A stretch of 64,000 bases of DNA from Nostoc sp. B(2019). GTDB taxonomy: Bacteria; Cyanobacteriota; Cyanobacteriia; Cyanobacteriales; Nostocaceae. The notes beneath the pieces are model-generated. The model was given only the letters and a program-made list of their open reading frames with translations, ran no database searches and had not been told where the DNA came from. Below are positions 8,636-16,763 of the stretch, in pieces (position 1 is the first letter of the stretch; every line of letters starts with the position of its first letter). The DNA is taken from NCBI RefSeq assembly GCF_010091925.1, contig NZ_WVID01000019.1, positions 62,001 through 126,000 on the forward strand, read 5' to 3'. The translations under genes and the position numbers were made by a program.

Positions 8636-8887
8636 ATGAAGCTCATCAAAAAATCGAAAAAGCTACTCCAAGAAACAAAAATCATCGAGGAAACACAAGA
8701 ACAGAATTTTCAAATTGACATTATTAATATCCAAGAACCAATGCTTGAAGAACAGCCACAAATAGGTGGAAGTAATAAGGAAGCTAACTATATTCCAGCA
8801 CGTGATAATCCTATAGTCCTTTCTGTTGGTAAGACGGGATGGCAAGTTTCTGATATTTGGAAGGATATTAGATTAGATAACTTCTAG
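8636..8887 (+). CDS. Small hypothetical protein
   Basis: An 83-residue ORF from MKLIKKSKKLL. The longer start at 8594 adds an unlikely Cys-rich leader. It has a basic N-terminus, an acidic middle and a C-terminal VGKTGWQVSDIWKDI segment. No ribosome site stands out. It lies between a divergent operon and a nuclease-like gene. Function unknown. Confidence 0.4.
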   Translation: MKLIKKSKKLLQETKIIEETQEQNFQIDIINIQEPMLEEQPQIGGSNKEANYIPARDNPIVLSVGKTGWQVSDIWKDIRLDNF

Positions 8888-8942
8888 TTATTGTCTTGAT
8901 GTTGTTCTTCTTGATTGCTAAAAGTTTAACAAACGTGTGGTT

Positions 8943-9566
8943 ATGTTTACTGGGTACTATCCAATTATTCTTTATCCACCACTAGTAAGATGTTTATACA
9001 CTAAGGATTATAAAAGTCGGGAGCATCTGAAAGCTTCGTTTCAAGGATGCGTTCAATTACCAAATGGAAATGGTACGGCCAAGCAAGGTGTCAGTGAAAA
9101 GCAATTTTTTCGCCATTTACTGTGTGCTTTTCTAGAGAATCTTATCTGTCAAGCGGTAGAATTTGAAATTCCTGGTTCGTCTCGACGTTACTCGGCTGAT
9201 TTTATCCTTTACCATCAGTTTTCTGGGTTAGCTCTCGATATTGAGATTGATGAACCTTATGCTGGAGATACAGGTAAACCTCACCACTGCATTGATGTTG
9301 ATGATGATAAAATCCGTAACCGTTTTTTCTTAGAGCGCAATTGGGGTGTGGTGAGATTTGCAGAAGTTCAGGTGGTGCGTCATCCTTGGAGTTGTTGTAA
9401 GGCGATCGCTCAAATCATCGCTCGGTTGACTGGAGATGATAGTGTATTCATATTATTGCAAAAATTAGCTGATGTTCCTTTACAAAAACAGTGGACAAAG
9501 CGTGAGGCTAGGCTGATGGCTAAGAACAATTATCGTCAGTCTTATTTACCAAAAATGGGAAAGTAA
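8943..9566 (+). CDS. Putative PD-(D/E)XK nuclease-like protein
   Basis: The protein has about 207 residues; a GTG at 8937 would add two. The middle contains SADFILYHQFSGLALDIEIDEP followed by a segment with RNRFFLERNWGVVRFAEVQV. An Asp, a strand with Asp/Glu pairs, then the pattern W-x-V-x-R-F resembles DUF559-type and other PD-(D/E)XK endonuclease folds. The catalytic Lys is not obvious, so activity is uncertain. It stands alone, convergent with the primase gene and separated from it by a strong hairpin. Confidence 0.5.
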   Translation: MFTGYYPIILYPPLVRCLYTKDYKSREHLKASFQGCVQLPNGNGTAKQGVSEKQFFRHLLCAFLENLICQAVEFEIPGSSRRYSADFILYHQFSGLALDIEIDEPYAGDTGKPHHCIDVDDDKIRNRFFLERNWGVVRFAEVQVVRHPWSCCKAIAQIIARLTGDDSVFILLQKLADVPLQKQWTKREARLMAKNNYRQSYLPKMGK

Positions 9567-9910
9567 AACTAGACATAGTACCTTCAACGAAGAGGCAGGG
9601 GGAAGGGGGCTCTTAGCTGGGGGGAAATGACCCCATCTAAGAGCCGTGAAGCGGAGTGGAACATGGGTCTGAGTTCCCCACTTCTAATAAGTGGTTCTCG
9701 AATTGATTGGGTCGAATCCCCCTTTCTGTTCCTTCTCCCCTGCTCCCTGCTCCCTTGCCTCTTCTTCAATACTCATTTTTAATAATCATATAGTCTCCCC
9801 AGAATAGGGCTACCGTGTACACACAAGTATTTTAGAGTTGTCCCACACCGTTTTAATCCTGTACAAAGATATGTGTACACAGTAGATTATGGGTAAAAAT
9901 TGGAATGGTA
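9567..9910. other. Convergent intergenic region with hairpin
   Basis: This 344-bp region lies between two converging genes. It holds a long hairpin at 9608-9645 and a second small one around 9680 (CCACTT...AAGTGG), plus G- and C-rich low-complexity runs of the kind scattered through Nostoc genomes. No gene was seen. Confidence 0.6.
9608..9645. terminator. Bidirectional terminator candidate
   Basis: The outer stem GGCTCTTAG/CTAAGAGCC and inner stem TGGGG/CCCCA are separated by one mismatch, with an 8-nt loop. Its place between convergent genes fits a two-way terminator. No T run is adjacent. Confidence 0.5.
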
Positions 9911-11266
9911 TTACATCGATTTTGTCAACCTTGCGTTAACTAATCTTTTTGGTTTTCTTACGCATTGCTTTTTTGATTTGCGGTGTGACTTCCACTTACG
10001 AATGCTCATAGCGACAGAGCCAAAATCCCGACTGGCAAAGGCTGTTGTTTTATTCGCACTGTGCCAAATTGTATCTGCCTCAGTTGGTTCGAGTGGAGGT
10101 TTACAGCGATCGCAATATTGGTCAAATAGTTGGCGTGGTTCGGGATGATAAACGATTCGGTGTCCGGTAAGTAAATTAGATGTACCTAGTAGATTACGAG
10201 CTAATTTGTAGCCAGAATTGTTTCTGTTTCCCTCAGATTCACCATAAGTTAGTAAAGTGCGATCGCTCAAAGTTAAACAGATAGATAAAGGAACAGACAC
10301 TCCGCTAGCGCGTAGTTGTTTAAGAGATGAGCGATTATCTCTGGTTGTAGCCTGTGTTACTGTCCCTCGTCGGCAATGTAAGGTTGAGCGAGGGACAGTC
10401 ACAGAAGGTTGCAGTAGCGCTGCTTGTGGGTCGATAACTTCTCCATTTTTCGCTCTTGTGAGAAGCTGCACCCACTTGCGCCAGCGTTGCTCAGAAAGTT
10501 CGTAGGGAAATAAGGCTGTAGAATCAAATGCGGTTTCTAGTTCTTCCACATTGTACTGACAGTTTGAACAATGCTCTAGGGTAATGGGGATGGTTGCACT
10601 CAATATTCCATCCACCACCCGTCTGCGAAGCATACCTGGCAGTCTCATGGAACGAGCTAAGTTGCAAATGGCTGGATCTGCGTTTTGGATAATCGTCAGT
10701 TGGCGATTGAGATACAGCCATTCAGCAGGATTTAAGGAATGGTTGCATTTAAAGTAAACGTGCAAGGATTTCCCACCTGTGTAAACTACGGCGGCGGGTT
10801 CCAAGTTGATTTCATCCCTTAGCCGGTTTACAGCTTGTCGCTGCTCACTCAATCCCAAATCATCAATTTCGTAGAACAAACATTGGCATTGACTAACGTG
10901 CTGATTGCTGATGCCCTTGTCTGGTTGGTTGGGGTAAAAGCTGACTGTAGCACCAAGATATGACATTTTAAATGCCAATGCCCAACCATCAGCATAGCGT
11001 TTAGGTGTCAGCCGCCAGCAGGTGTTGCCCTTTTTGTCTCGACCTCCGTAAGTACAGCAGTAGAGTTGAAATCCTTGCTGGGTGATTTTACCGCAGAGAA
11101 TGTAGTGGGAGTAGAAAAATTGACCATTGCGACAGTAGTTATTCCAGTTTTTAGGTATCATTTCTGTAGGCAAGTCCCAAGAAATCCTGAGCCAAATTTT
11201 GGTTCCGGTGGTAAAGCCTATTTGTCTAAGAAATTTAATCGTTGTTTCTCTGGGATTTAAGGTCAT
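9911..11266 (-). CDS. AEP-type plasmid primase/replication protein
   Basis: The protein has 451 residues. The N-terminal half carries the three motifs expected of an archaeo-eukaryotic-type primase: acidic CLFYEIDDL near 129-137, GGKSLHVYF with His169, and ARSMRLPGMLRRR further on. The C-terminal half is basic, ending in KPKRLVNARL, and may bind DNA or a helicase. Proteins of this layout replicate or prime plasmids and integrative elements. It lies 130 bp downstream of the relaxase gene on the same strand. It could be the initiator of this plasmid, in competition with the module at 27.5 kb. Confidence 0.72.
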   Translation of the reverse strand: MTLNPRETTIKFLRQIGFTTGTKIWLRISWDLPTEMIPKNWNNYCRNGQFFYSHYILCGKITQQGFQLYCCTYGGRDKKGNTCWRLTPKRYADGWALAFKMSYLGATVSFYPNQPDKGISNQHVSQCQCLFYEIDDLGLSEQRQAVNRLRDEINLEPAAVVYTGGKSLHVYFKCNHSLNPAEWLYLNRQLTIIQNADPAICNLARSMRLPGMLRRRVVDGILSATIPITLEHCSNCQYNVEELETAFDSTALFPYELSEQRWRKWVQLLTRAKNGEVIDPQAALLQPSVTVPRSTLHCRRGTVTQATTRDNRSSLKQLRASGVSVPLSICLTLSDRTLLTYGESEGNRNNSGYKLARNLLGTSNLLTGHRIVYHPEPRQLFDQYCDRCKPPLEPTEADTIWHSANKTTAFASRDFGSVAMSIRKWKSHRKSKKQCVRKPKRLVNARLTKSM

Positions 11267-11398
11267 GGCAGTTATGCCTAGAGAGTTTATCCCTCTCTAA
11301 GTGGCGTTAGCTGCGCTAGAACCAGCTTCTTCACATATAAATTTTTGCCTGAAACCTTTAATTAGCTTGGCTCACTCAGGAAAAAATGATAACTGATA

Positions 11399-12832
11399 TC
11401 AAAGTTCCCAACTTTGAAGCTCTGGGATTCGCCTTTGGTTGGGTTGCGAGTGATTGTTAGTTAGCATCCCATTCCAACCAGCTTCACCGGGAGAAACTTG
11501 TTTGGCTTGAGGTAGTTCAGCCAGTATCTCAGCTATCAAGTCCTCAACTTTCTCATTATTTTTAAAAGCGATGACTACTGTATCGATCGCTCGCAAAAAT
11601 TCTAAAGGTATTTGCTCGCTATCGCCTACACTCCAATATAATGTAGGTTTGCGCTTTTCTTTGTCAACAGTTGATTCTAAGGCAATGACAGAGAGAACTT
11701 CAATCGGGTCACTTAGTAGCACTGCTCTTTCTACTGTGGCATCTGTAGCAATCCAAAAACTACCTTTTTTTGTCGGTTCAGAGTTCAGGGGAATGGCGGT
11801 GAAGTCACCTGTTGGTTCTAGCTGCTTGGCAAGAGTTGGAAGATCATCGAGCGTGCGTTCCACAAATATTGCTTGACCTGTTTGACTTGCATAGAGCCAA
11901 TCCTTTTCATACAATTCTGTGAGCAGAGAATTGGGTAAATTGTACTGCTGGCTTAAGTTTAGGCGTATTTGCTCCCAGTTTGTTGGTTCTAGTATAGGCA
12001 AAGAGTTTGTTTGAGTAACTGCTGGTATGGGATTTTCAACAGTTTGCTCCATGAGTTTCTGGATACGTTTGTCATCCCGCTTGGGATTGTAGTTTACACC
12101 TCGATGCTTTTGTAAACCAGGAAAGGTATATGCTTTACCAAGATGCGTACCACTAAAAGCCACACCATCAAGTTGGTAACTAATGCCTTTGACAATGCCT
12201 GTGCGAGTATAACCAACGCGGACATTAATACCTTGTTGTTGCGTTCGCTCTATTAGCTCTGGCATAGTGGGATGGTCGTGGGTTGCTTGGTCGAGCGATC
12301 GCTGAAGTCTCACTCTAACGCTCTCCTCTCCAGTTCTGGCAAGTTGCCTACGTTCACCAGTAGTTGGACTGTGCTTATCTTTTTCCCAACTTGGTTGCAC
12401 CGATTGCAAATTGTATTCCTGCTCCAACTTGCGAATTACCGCTTCACTTCTGCGATCGTCCCAGCTATCAGAAACTGTAGTCCCATCTAATTGAATGCGA
12501 CTGGCAGCAATATGTATGTGTTCATGAGTCCGGTCAGTATGCCGCACTACGACATATTGGTTCATATCAAAACCCATTGCTTGCAGATACTTCTGGGCGA
12601 TTTCATCCCAAGTATCATCATCTAAACTCTCTTTGTGGGCCAAACTGAGAGAAGCGTGATAAACAGCCCTGCTCACCTTCGGGTTTAATCTTCGAGATAT
12701 ACCAAATTCAGCTGCTAATTCGCGTGGGTTTGTTCCTTCCATATTCCCACCGATTTGTCTTGCTCCATCTTTGCCAAAGAGGTAGTTTAGCAGTCCCCGA
12801 AAACTTTTACCTTTGATGTGCTTACCAATCAT
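11399..12832 (-). CDS. mobA: Relaxase, MOBP-like, with C-terminal Toprim-like domain
   Basis: The protein has 477 residues. The N-terminal relaxase domain has the candidate catalytic Tyr in FRGLLNYLFG (residue 17) and an intact metal-binding motif H98-x-D100-x4-H105-x-H107. It would nick oriT and pilot the strand during conjugation. Residues 330-460 (AVLLSDPIEVLSVIAL, TLYWSVGD, IDTVVIAFKNN) look like a Toprim or DUF3991-type domain common in cyanobacterial relaxases. The start overlaps the mobC stop by four bases. The long C-terminus may serve priming or strand handling (inference). Confidence 0.88.
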   Translation of the reverse strand: MIGKHIKGKSFRGLLNYLFGKDGARQIGGNMEGTNPRELAAEFGISRRLNPKVSRAVYHASLSLAHKESLDDDTWDEIAQKYLQAMGFDMNQYVVVRHTDRTHEHIHIAASRIQLDGTTVSDSWDDRRSEAVIRKLEQEYNLQSVQPSWEKDKHSPTTGERRQLARTGEESVRVRLQRSLDQATHDHPTMPELIERTQQQGINVRVGYTRTGIVKGISYQLDGVAFSGTHLGKAYTFPGLQKHRGVNYNPKRDDKRIQKLMEQTVENPIPAVTQTNSLPILEPTNWEQIRLNLSQQYNLPNSLLTELYEKDWLYASQTGQAIFVERTLDDLPTLAKQLEPTGDFTAIPLNSEPTKKGSFWIATDATVERAVLLSDPIEVLSVIALESTVDKEKRKPTLYWSVGDSEQIPLEFLRAIDTVVIAFKNNEKVEDLIAEILAELPQAKQVSPGEAGWNGMLTNNHSQPNQRRIPELQSWEL

Positions 12833-13203
12833 CCTTCATCTTGCAAATCAGTGATTAAATCAATTTCAGCAATCTCTCGCCGTACCTGTTTCACCAAATC
12901 TCTTACCTGTGACAACAATGCTCTATCTACGACCACAGGTTCTCCCATGAGTACTGAAGTATTGATTGCTTTAGCTATTTGGTTGAGGTTATTACCTATT
13001 TTCCCCAACTCCCAGTAAGTTTGGCCTGCTACTTTTGTGGCACGCCTGGGCAATTTATTTTTCAGAGTCTTGGCACGAAACAACTCACTCATAGTGAGAT
13101 TATTTTCATCTGCCATTAACTGTGCTTTCTCGTATTCTGCCAAAGTCAGTCTAATGTCTATCCTGTGTGAGCGTTTTTGTCGCATTATTGATGCATTAGT
13201 CAT
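12829..13203 (-). CDS. mobC: Relaxosome accessory protein MobC
   Basis: A 124-residue basic protein. The N-terminus has a ribbon-helix-helix pattern (RIDIRLTLAEYEKAQLMADE, then LTMSELFRAKTLKN). The C-terminal half has the MobC-family signature ELGKIGNNLNQIAKAINTS. It would bind oriT and assist the relaxase. It is coupled to mobA by an ATGA-type overlap, and the noncoding region upstream is the likely oriT. Confidence 0.88.
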   Translation of the reverse strand: MTNASIMRQKRSHRIDIRLTLAEYEKAQLMADENNLTMSELFRAKTLKNKLPRRATKVAGQTYWELGKIGNNLNQIAKAINTSVLMGEPVVVDRALLSQVRDLVKQVRREIAEIDLITDLQDEG

Positions 13204-13659
13204 TAGCTATTTTAAGTTTGACGACAGCATTATCATTTGTCATTGACCAAGCGGTTACTTACGATTCTGGTTCGATGCCAAGATGCGATGCGAGATAAAT
13301 GGAATGCGCTGCAATAGCTTTGGTTGAGTACTAAGAAAGTCAAGATAGCGTTGCTCAGGAGTATCTCGATATAGCGAAAGCGATCGCCTACGGCGGAGCA
13401 TAGCTCATCGCGCAATTAAAAAGCTAATCCGCCCAAACCTTGCAGAAATTTTCTAGGCTAAACTTTTACAGAGAATTTTCGTATCATCTTCCCCTCTGTC
13501 ACGGTGGTTGACCTACTTAGGTAGGGGAACCGTGAAAGGAGGGCAAGTTTGTTGCCGCACCTGGGGGGTGCGTTTTTTCTCCCCAGAAAAAATGTCCGGA
13601 CAGCAACATAGCTTGCTACTCACCAAAGGTTTTTTTGGGCTACTCAAATTAAAAATATC
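13204..13659. other. Noncoding region upstream of mobC, candidate oriT
   Basis: No credible gene. A HIP/REP-type palindrome (GCGATCGCC...CATCGC) sits at 13380-13412. At 13499-13535 lies a two-tier hairpin: outer stem TCACGGT/ACCGTGA, inner stem CCTAC/GTAGG. A GC-rich hairpin with a T6 tail follows. Position next to mobC-mobA and the hairpins suggest the transfer origin, but the nic site was not identified. Confidence 0.5.
13556..13578 (+). terminator. Intrinsic terminator/attenuator-like hairpin
   Basis: Stem CGCACC/GGTGCG, loop TGGGG, directly followed by six T. It has textbook intrinsic terminator form on the plus strand, yet no plus-strand gene lies upstream within 3 kb. It may shield the centromere region or belong to oriT. 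Confidence 0.6.
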
Positions 13660-13842
13660 AGTGGCATTCAGTTGGCACTAAATTGGCATTTTTTGACCAT
13701 TTTTTTGTCAATAAGCTTAGTTCTTGAAAAGAAGAATATATACATAATGTATGCAGTGGCGTTGAATTGGCGCTCAATTGGGATTGAATTGGCACTCAAG
13801 TGACGCTTAAGTGGCGTTGAATTGGCATTTGAGTGGCGTATT
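13660..13842 (+). repeat. Eleven 11-bp iterons in two blocks, candidate parC centromere
   Basis: Three tandem 11-bp units at 13660-13692 and eight at 13755-13842 follow the pattern (A/G)(T/G)TGGC(A/G)(T/C)T-N-A, with exact 11-bp phase. A 62-bp AT-rich spacer between the blocks is the likely promoter of the actin-like operon starting at 14001. Two blocks of 11-bp direct repeats around a promoter is the layout known for parC of plasmid R1, bound by ParR. Confidence 0.8.
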
Positions 13843-13879
13843 TTTGAATTCAATAGCATAAAAATAACTACTTGAGAAA

Positions 13880-13972
13880 ATGCAGCCAAAAAATAACCAA
13901 TGGGCTAATTTTTTGCCTGATAAAAATGGTCAGTGGGTAGATTGGTATGATTTCTATTTGCACTTAACTTAA
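13880..13972 (+). CDS. Possible 30-residue leader peptide
   Basis: A short ORF (MQPKNNQWANFLPDKNGQWV...) lies between the iterons and the actin-like gene. It is Trp- and Asn-rich and has a sensible composition, but only a weak ribosome site. It could be a leader, a remnant or chance. Confidence 0.3.
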   Translation: MQPKNNQWANFLPDKNGQWVDWYDFYLHLT

Positions 13973-14000
13973 AGGAAAGCTTTTAGGTAAACCACAGTCA

Positions 14001-15149
14001 ATGTCAAACTTGATAGTCAGTTTTGACCCTGGTGCTTCCTTGACCAAGATTGTTTACGAACTAGCAACTGAAGGCAAACCATGTTTGATGACAATGGAAC
14101 CAGAGATGCTGAAGTTGCCTCAAAGTTCGATTGACGCTTATATGTCGAGTCGCAAGGGTTTGGAATCTCCTAAACCAGCAGATGAAGCCTGGGTGTCAAG
14201 TTCTGCGGATGGTGATACACAATGTACGGTAGTTGGATTCCTGGCACGGCAGTTTTCAGCATCTGCCAGACTCGATAAGCTCAAGTACGAAACCTCAATT
14301 CACAAAGCCCTGGCAGTTATTGGTGCGATCGCTCAACACAACAAATTGCCTAACAGGTTTTCACTATCACTGACCTCACTACTACCCTATGGTGAATATC
14401 AAAATCGCCAAGCATTTGAGCAACAGTTGCAGTCTGCACTCAAGGATTTTAGGTTTCGGGGTCAAAGGTTGCGGGTGAAACTGGAGCGATTCGAGTGCTT
14501 ACCCGAAGGTGCAGGATTGGCAATGATTCGCCAACGCCAGAATGGTAAAGAATGGTTTAACGCCCAAACCATCGCAGTGCTAATGTTCGGGCATCGCAAC
14601 ACCAGCCTTCTATTATTTGAACGGGGCAAGATGACGGCGGGTTACACCAATGGACTGGGCTTTCACCAAATGGTAAAGCGAGTAATTGAGCGCACATCTG
14701 GACAGGATGCCACTGCTTTAACCTCTGCCATCTATGCAGCCGGTTCAGATATCACGGCTGACAACCAAGCAATTCGCGCTCTAGTCAAAAGCAGAGAACC
14801 TAAAAATCTTGATTATGAATTGCAGATGATTGTTAATGCCATTGCTACAGCTAAAACTGAGTATTGGTCTAGGCTTTACGATTGGCTGGAATCAACTTTA
14901 CCTGCGGTGAACGAGGTGATTTTGAGTGGTGGCGCAGCATTGTACTTAGAGCAAGAGTTACAAGATTGTTTTCAAGAAATTTCCACTTATTGGGGTGCTG
15001 ACTTACAACAGCAGGTACAAGAAGTATTCAAGGATAAAAGGAATGATTATTGCCATACTTTCCGAGAACAGGAAGCTTTGTCGTTTAGGTTGATTGATGC
15101 GTTTGGTTTGTTTATGCGGTTTAGAGCGCAAATCGAGAAATTAGCATGA
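14001..15149 (+). CDS. Actin-like plasmid segregation ATPase (ParM/StbA type)
   Basis: The protein has 382 residues. Actin-fold signatures are visible: phosphate-1 FDPGASLTKIVYE at 8-20, phosphate-2 IAVLMFGHRNTSLLLFE near 190-207, and the adenosine motif VILSGGAALYL near 307-317. Such proteins form filaments that push plasmid copies apart. It follows the 11-bp iteron blocks and overlaps the next gene by four bases (ATGA), as in parMR operons. PRTRC protein D is also an actin-like protein, so this could be the missing member of the cassette at 2.5-6.9 kb. Confidence 0.82.
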   Translation: MSNLIVSFDPGASLTKIVYELATEGKPCLMTMEPEMLKLPQSSIDAYMSSRKGLESPKPADEAWVSSSADGDTQCTVVGFLARQFSASARLDKLKYETSIHKALAVIGAIAQHNKLPNRFSLSLTSLLPYGEYQNRQAFEQQLQSALKDFRFRGQRLRVKLERFECLPEGAGLAMIRQRQNGKEWFNAQTIAVLMFGHRNTSLLLFERGKMTAGYTNGLGFHQMVKRVIERTSGQDATALTSAIYAAGSDITADNQAIRALVKSREPKNLDYELQMIVNAIATAKTEYWSRLYDWLESTLPAVNEVILSGGAALYLEQELQDCFQEISTYWGADLQQQVQEVFKDKRNDYCHTFREQEALSFRLIDAFGLFMRFRAQIEKLA

Positions 15150-15784
15150 CTACAAATAAAAAACAACCCAAAAATAATGACAATAATAGACAGCCCAATA
15201 GTAGCGGTAGTCGCAGGCTGTCTGAAGGAACTGATACTGACAGACAAAGACAATATAAAAATTTGACTCTTCGGCTTCGTGCTTACTCAAATACTGTTGA
15301 TGCAAAGCTAATTATATATTTGCAAAAAAGAAATGGGGTCAGTACTAGCAAAGAGATGGTGTTACAGGCATTACGAATGTGTTGGTTGCCTTTAGCATAT
15401 CAAGCTCAAGCAAATGCGGATGTAGAAATTAGTGATAAAGAGGTGCGTCAGGTAGGGTTAATTTGTTGTCATGCCCTGGAGCAACATTTGGCTTATTTGC
15501 GAATGGAACTAGGATTACCGCATAAATCAAGTGATGTTTTGCCTGTACCTCTCAGCACTATGACCAATCCTCAAACGCTTGCTACTATGTTCGGGCTAGA
15601 AATTGGTAATAGTGGTGGTATTGATGATGAAAATGATAGTAATGCTAGCGCTAAAGGTAAAACGAAAGGCAATGGCAGTAGTAATAGTGACAACCAGCCA
15701 AAACACAAAATAGATTCTGATTCATTCATTCCTGGTGAGGGGTCTTTCTATGATGAAACAGACGATATGTTTGAGAATATTTAA
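15146..15784 (+). CDS. ParR-like adaptor protein
   Basis: A 212-residue hydrophilic protein overlapping the actin-like gene by four bases. Residues 35-75 (YKNLTLRLRAYSNTVDAKLI, then GVSTSKEMVLQALRMCW) could form a ribbon-helix-helix. The tail is low-complexity and rich in Asn, Gly and Asp, ending in an acidic segment. Adaptor proteins of actin-like systems bind the iterons through a ribbon-helix-helix and the filament through the C-terminus. Its place in the operon supports that job; sequence evidence is moderate. Confidence 0.6.
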   Translation: MTTNKKQPKNNDNNRQPNSSGSRRLSEGTDTDRQRQYKNLTLRLRAYSNTVDAKLIIYLQKRNGVSTSKEMVLQALRMCWLPLAYQAQANADVEISDKEVRQVGLICCHALEQHLAYLRMELGLPHKSSDVLPVPLSTMTNPQTLATMFGLEIGNSGGIDDENDSNASAKGKTKGNGSSNSDNQPKHKIDSDSFIPGEGSFYDETDDMFENI

Positions 15785-15829
15785 GTATTTATTAATGCAC
15801 ATTTAGTCAAATCACAAAGGAGATTTCAG

Positions 15830-16600
15830 ATGGCAGCAATTCACTTCATGGATGGTGAAAAAGGTGGAGTTGGCAAGTCTTTGTTTGCACGGGTTATGGT
15901 GCAATACTGCATTGACAACAAACTCTCTTATGAATTGGTAGAAGCAGACCAAAGTAATCCAGATGTGGGCGCATTTTACCCAGATAATCATAAAACAGCA
16001 GTTTTTAGCGAATCAGAGCGTAAAGCTTACGATGCTGATGAAATTTTTAATTTAGCACTAACAACTTCTGTCATTGTCAATTTACCTGCTCAAGTATACC
16101 CAGCAGTAACTGATTGGATTGAGCGGAATCAAATCCTAGAAATTACTGGGAAAAATAAGGTCAAAATATATAAGTGGTTTGTTTGTAGTGGTGGATATGA
16201 CAGCGTTCAATTATTTATGCAATCTCTCGAACGCTTTGAGAACAAGATTAAGCACATATTTGTACGCAATTATGGTTTATGCGATGACTGGAAACATGTA
16301 GATGGACGTAAGAATTTACAGGATTTAATCAAAGCTCATAAAGTAGCTGTCATCAATTTTCCCAAGTTCAGCTATCGAGAGCGGGATATCCTTGATGCCA
16401 ATCAGATAAATTTTTCTGCGGCTAGAGATTATGGAGAGTTAGGTGTATTGGGTAAGCAGCGATTACACAATTTTCTCAAAAAAGCTTCTGAGGAAATTGA
16501 GAAAGCTAAAATTTGGAATCTTCCGACAGCTTCAATTACTGCCCCGACAGAAAAAGTTGATGATGCTAATGTTAACGGCAAAGTTGCTACCAAGAAGTAA
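15830..16600 (+). CDS. ParA/MinD-type P-loop ATPase
   Basis: The protein has 256 residues with a deviant Walker A GEKGGVGKS at 9-17 and an EADQSNPDV segment near 38-46 that matches the aspartate region of MinD/TraL-like ATPases. A good ribosome site (AAAGGAG) precedes the ATG. It sits 45 bp after the ParR-like gene in the same operon. The pairing of an actin-like filament with a ParA-type ATPase is unusual. It might instead be a conjugation ATPase like TraL of RP4. The C-terminal 60 residues are charged and probably disordered. Confidence 0.75.
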   Translation: MAAIHFMDGEKGGVGKSLFARVMVQYCIDNKLSYELVEADQSNPDVGAFYPDNHKTAVFSESERKAYDADEIFNLALTTSVIVNLPAQVYPAVTDWIERNQILEITGKNKVKIYKWFVCSGGYDSVQLFMQSLERFENKIKHIFVRNYGLCDDWKHVDGRKNLQDLIKAHKVAVINFPKFSYRERDILDANQINFSAARDYGELGVLGKQRLHNFLKKASEEIEKAKIWNLPTASITAPTEKVDDANVNGKVATKK

Positions 16601-16763
16601 TCTAATTCAGGAGTGGTGTAGATGGATAGCGGTGCATTTAGCCTGTGCAATTAATTTTACTTTTTTACTCAGGACTGTTTTGATGAAATCTCCCACAATC
16701 AAATCGGATTACCAAATGAGCGTAGGGTACGAAGGCGCTAATTAGCTAAAAGCAAATACAGAT

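Noticed and set aside
13233-13415. 60-codon minus-strand ORF upstream of mobC
   Set aside because: It contains a REP-like palindrome, has no ribosome site and lies in the probable oriT.
13668-13889. 73-codon minus-strand ORF over the iterons
   Set aside because: Its sequence is just the translation of the 11-bp repeats (repeated NS-x-P and HLSANS words); the DNA repeats explain it better.
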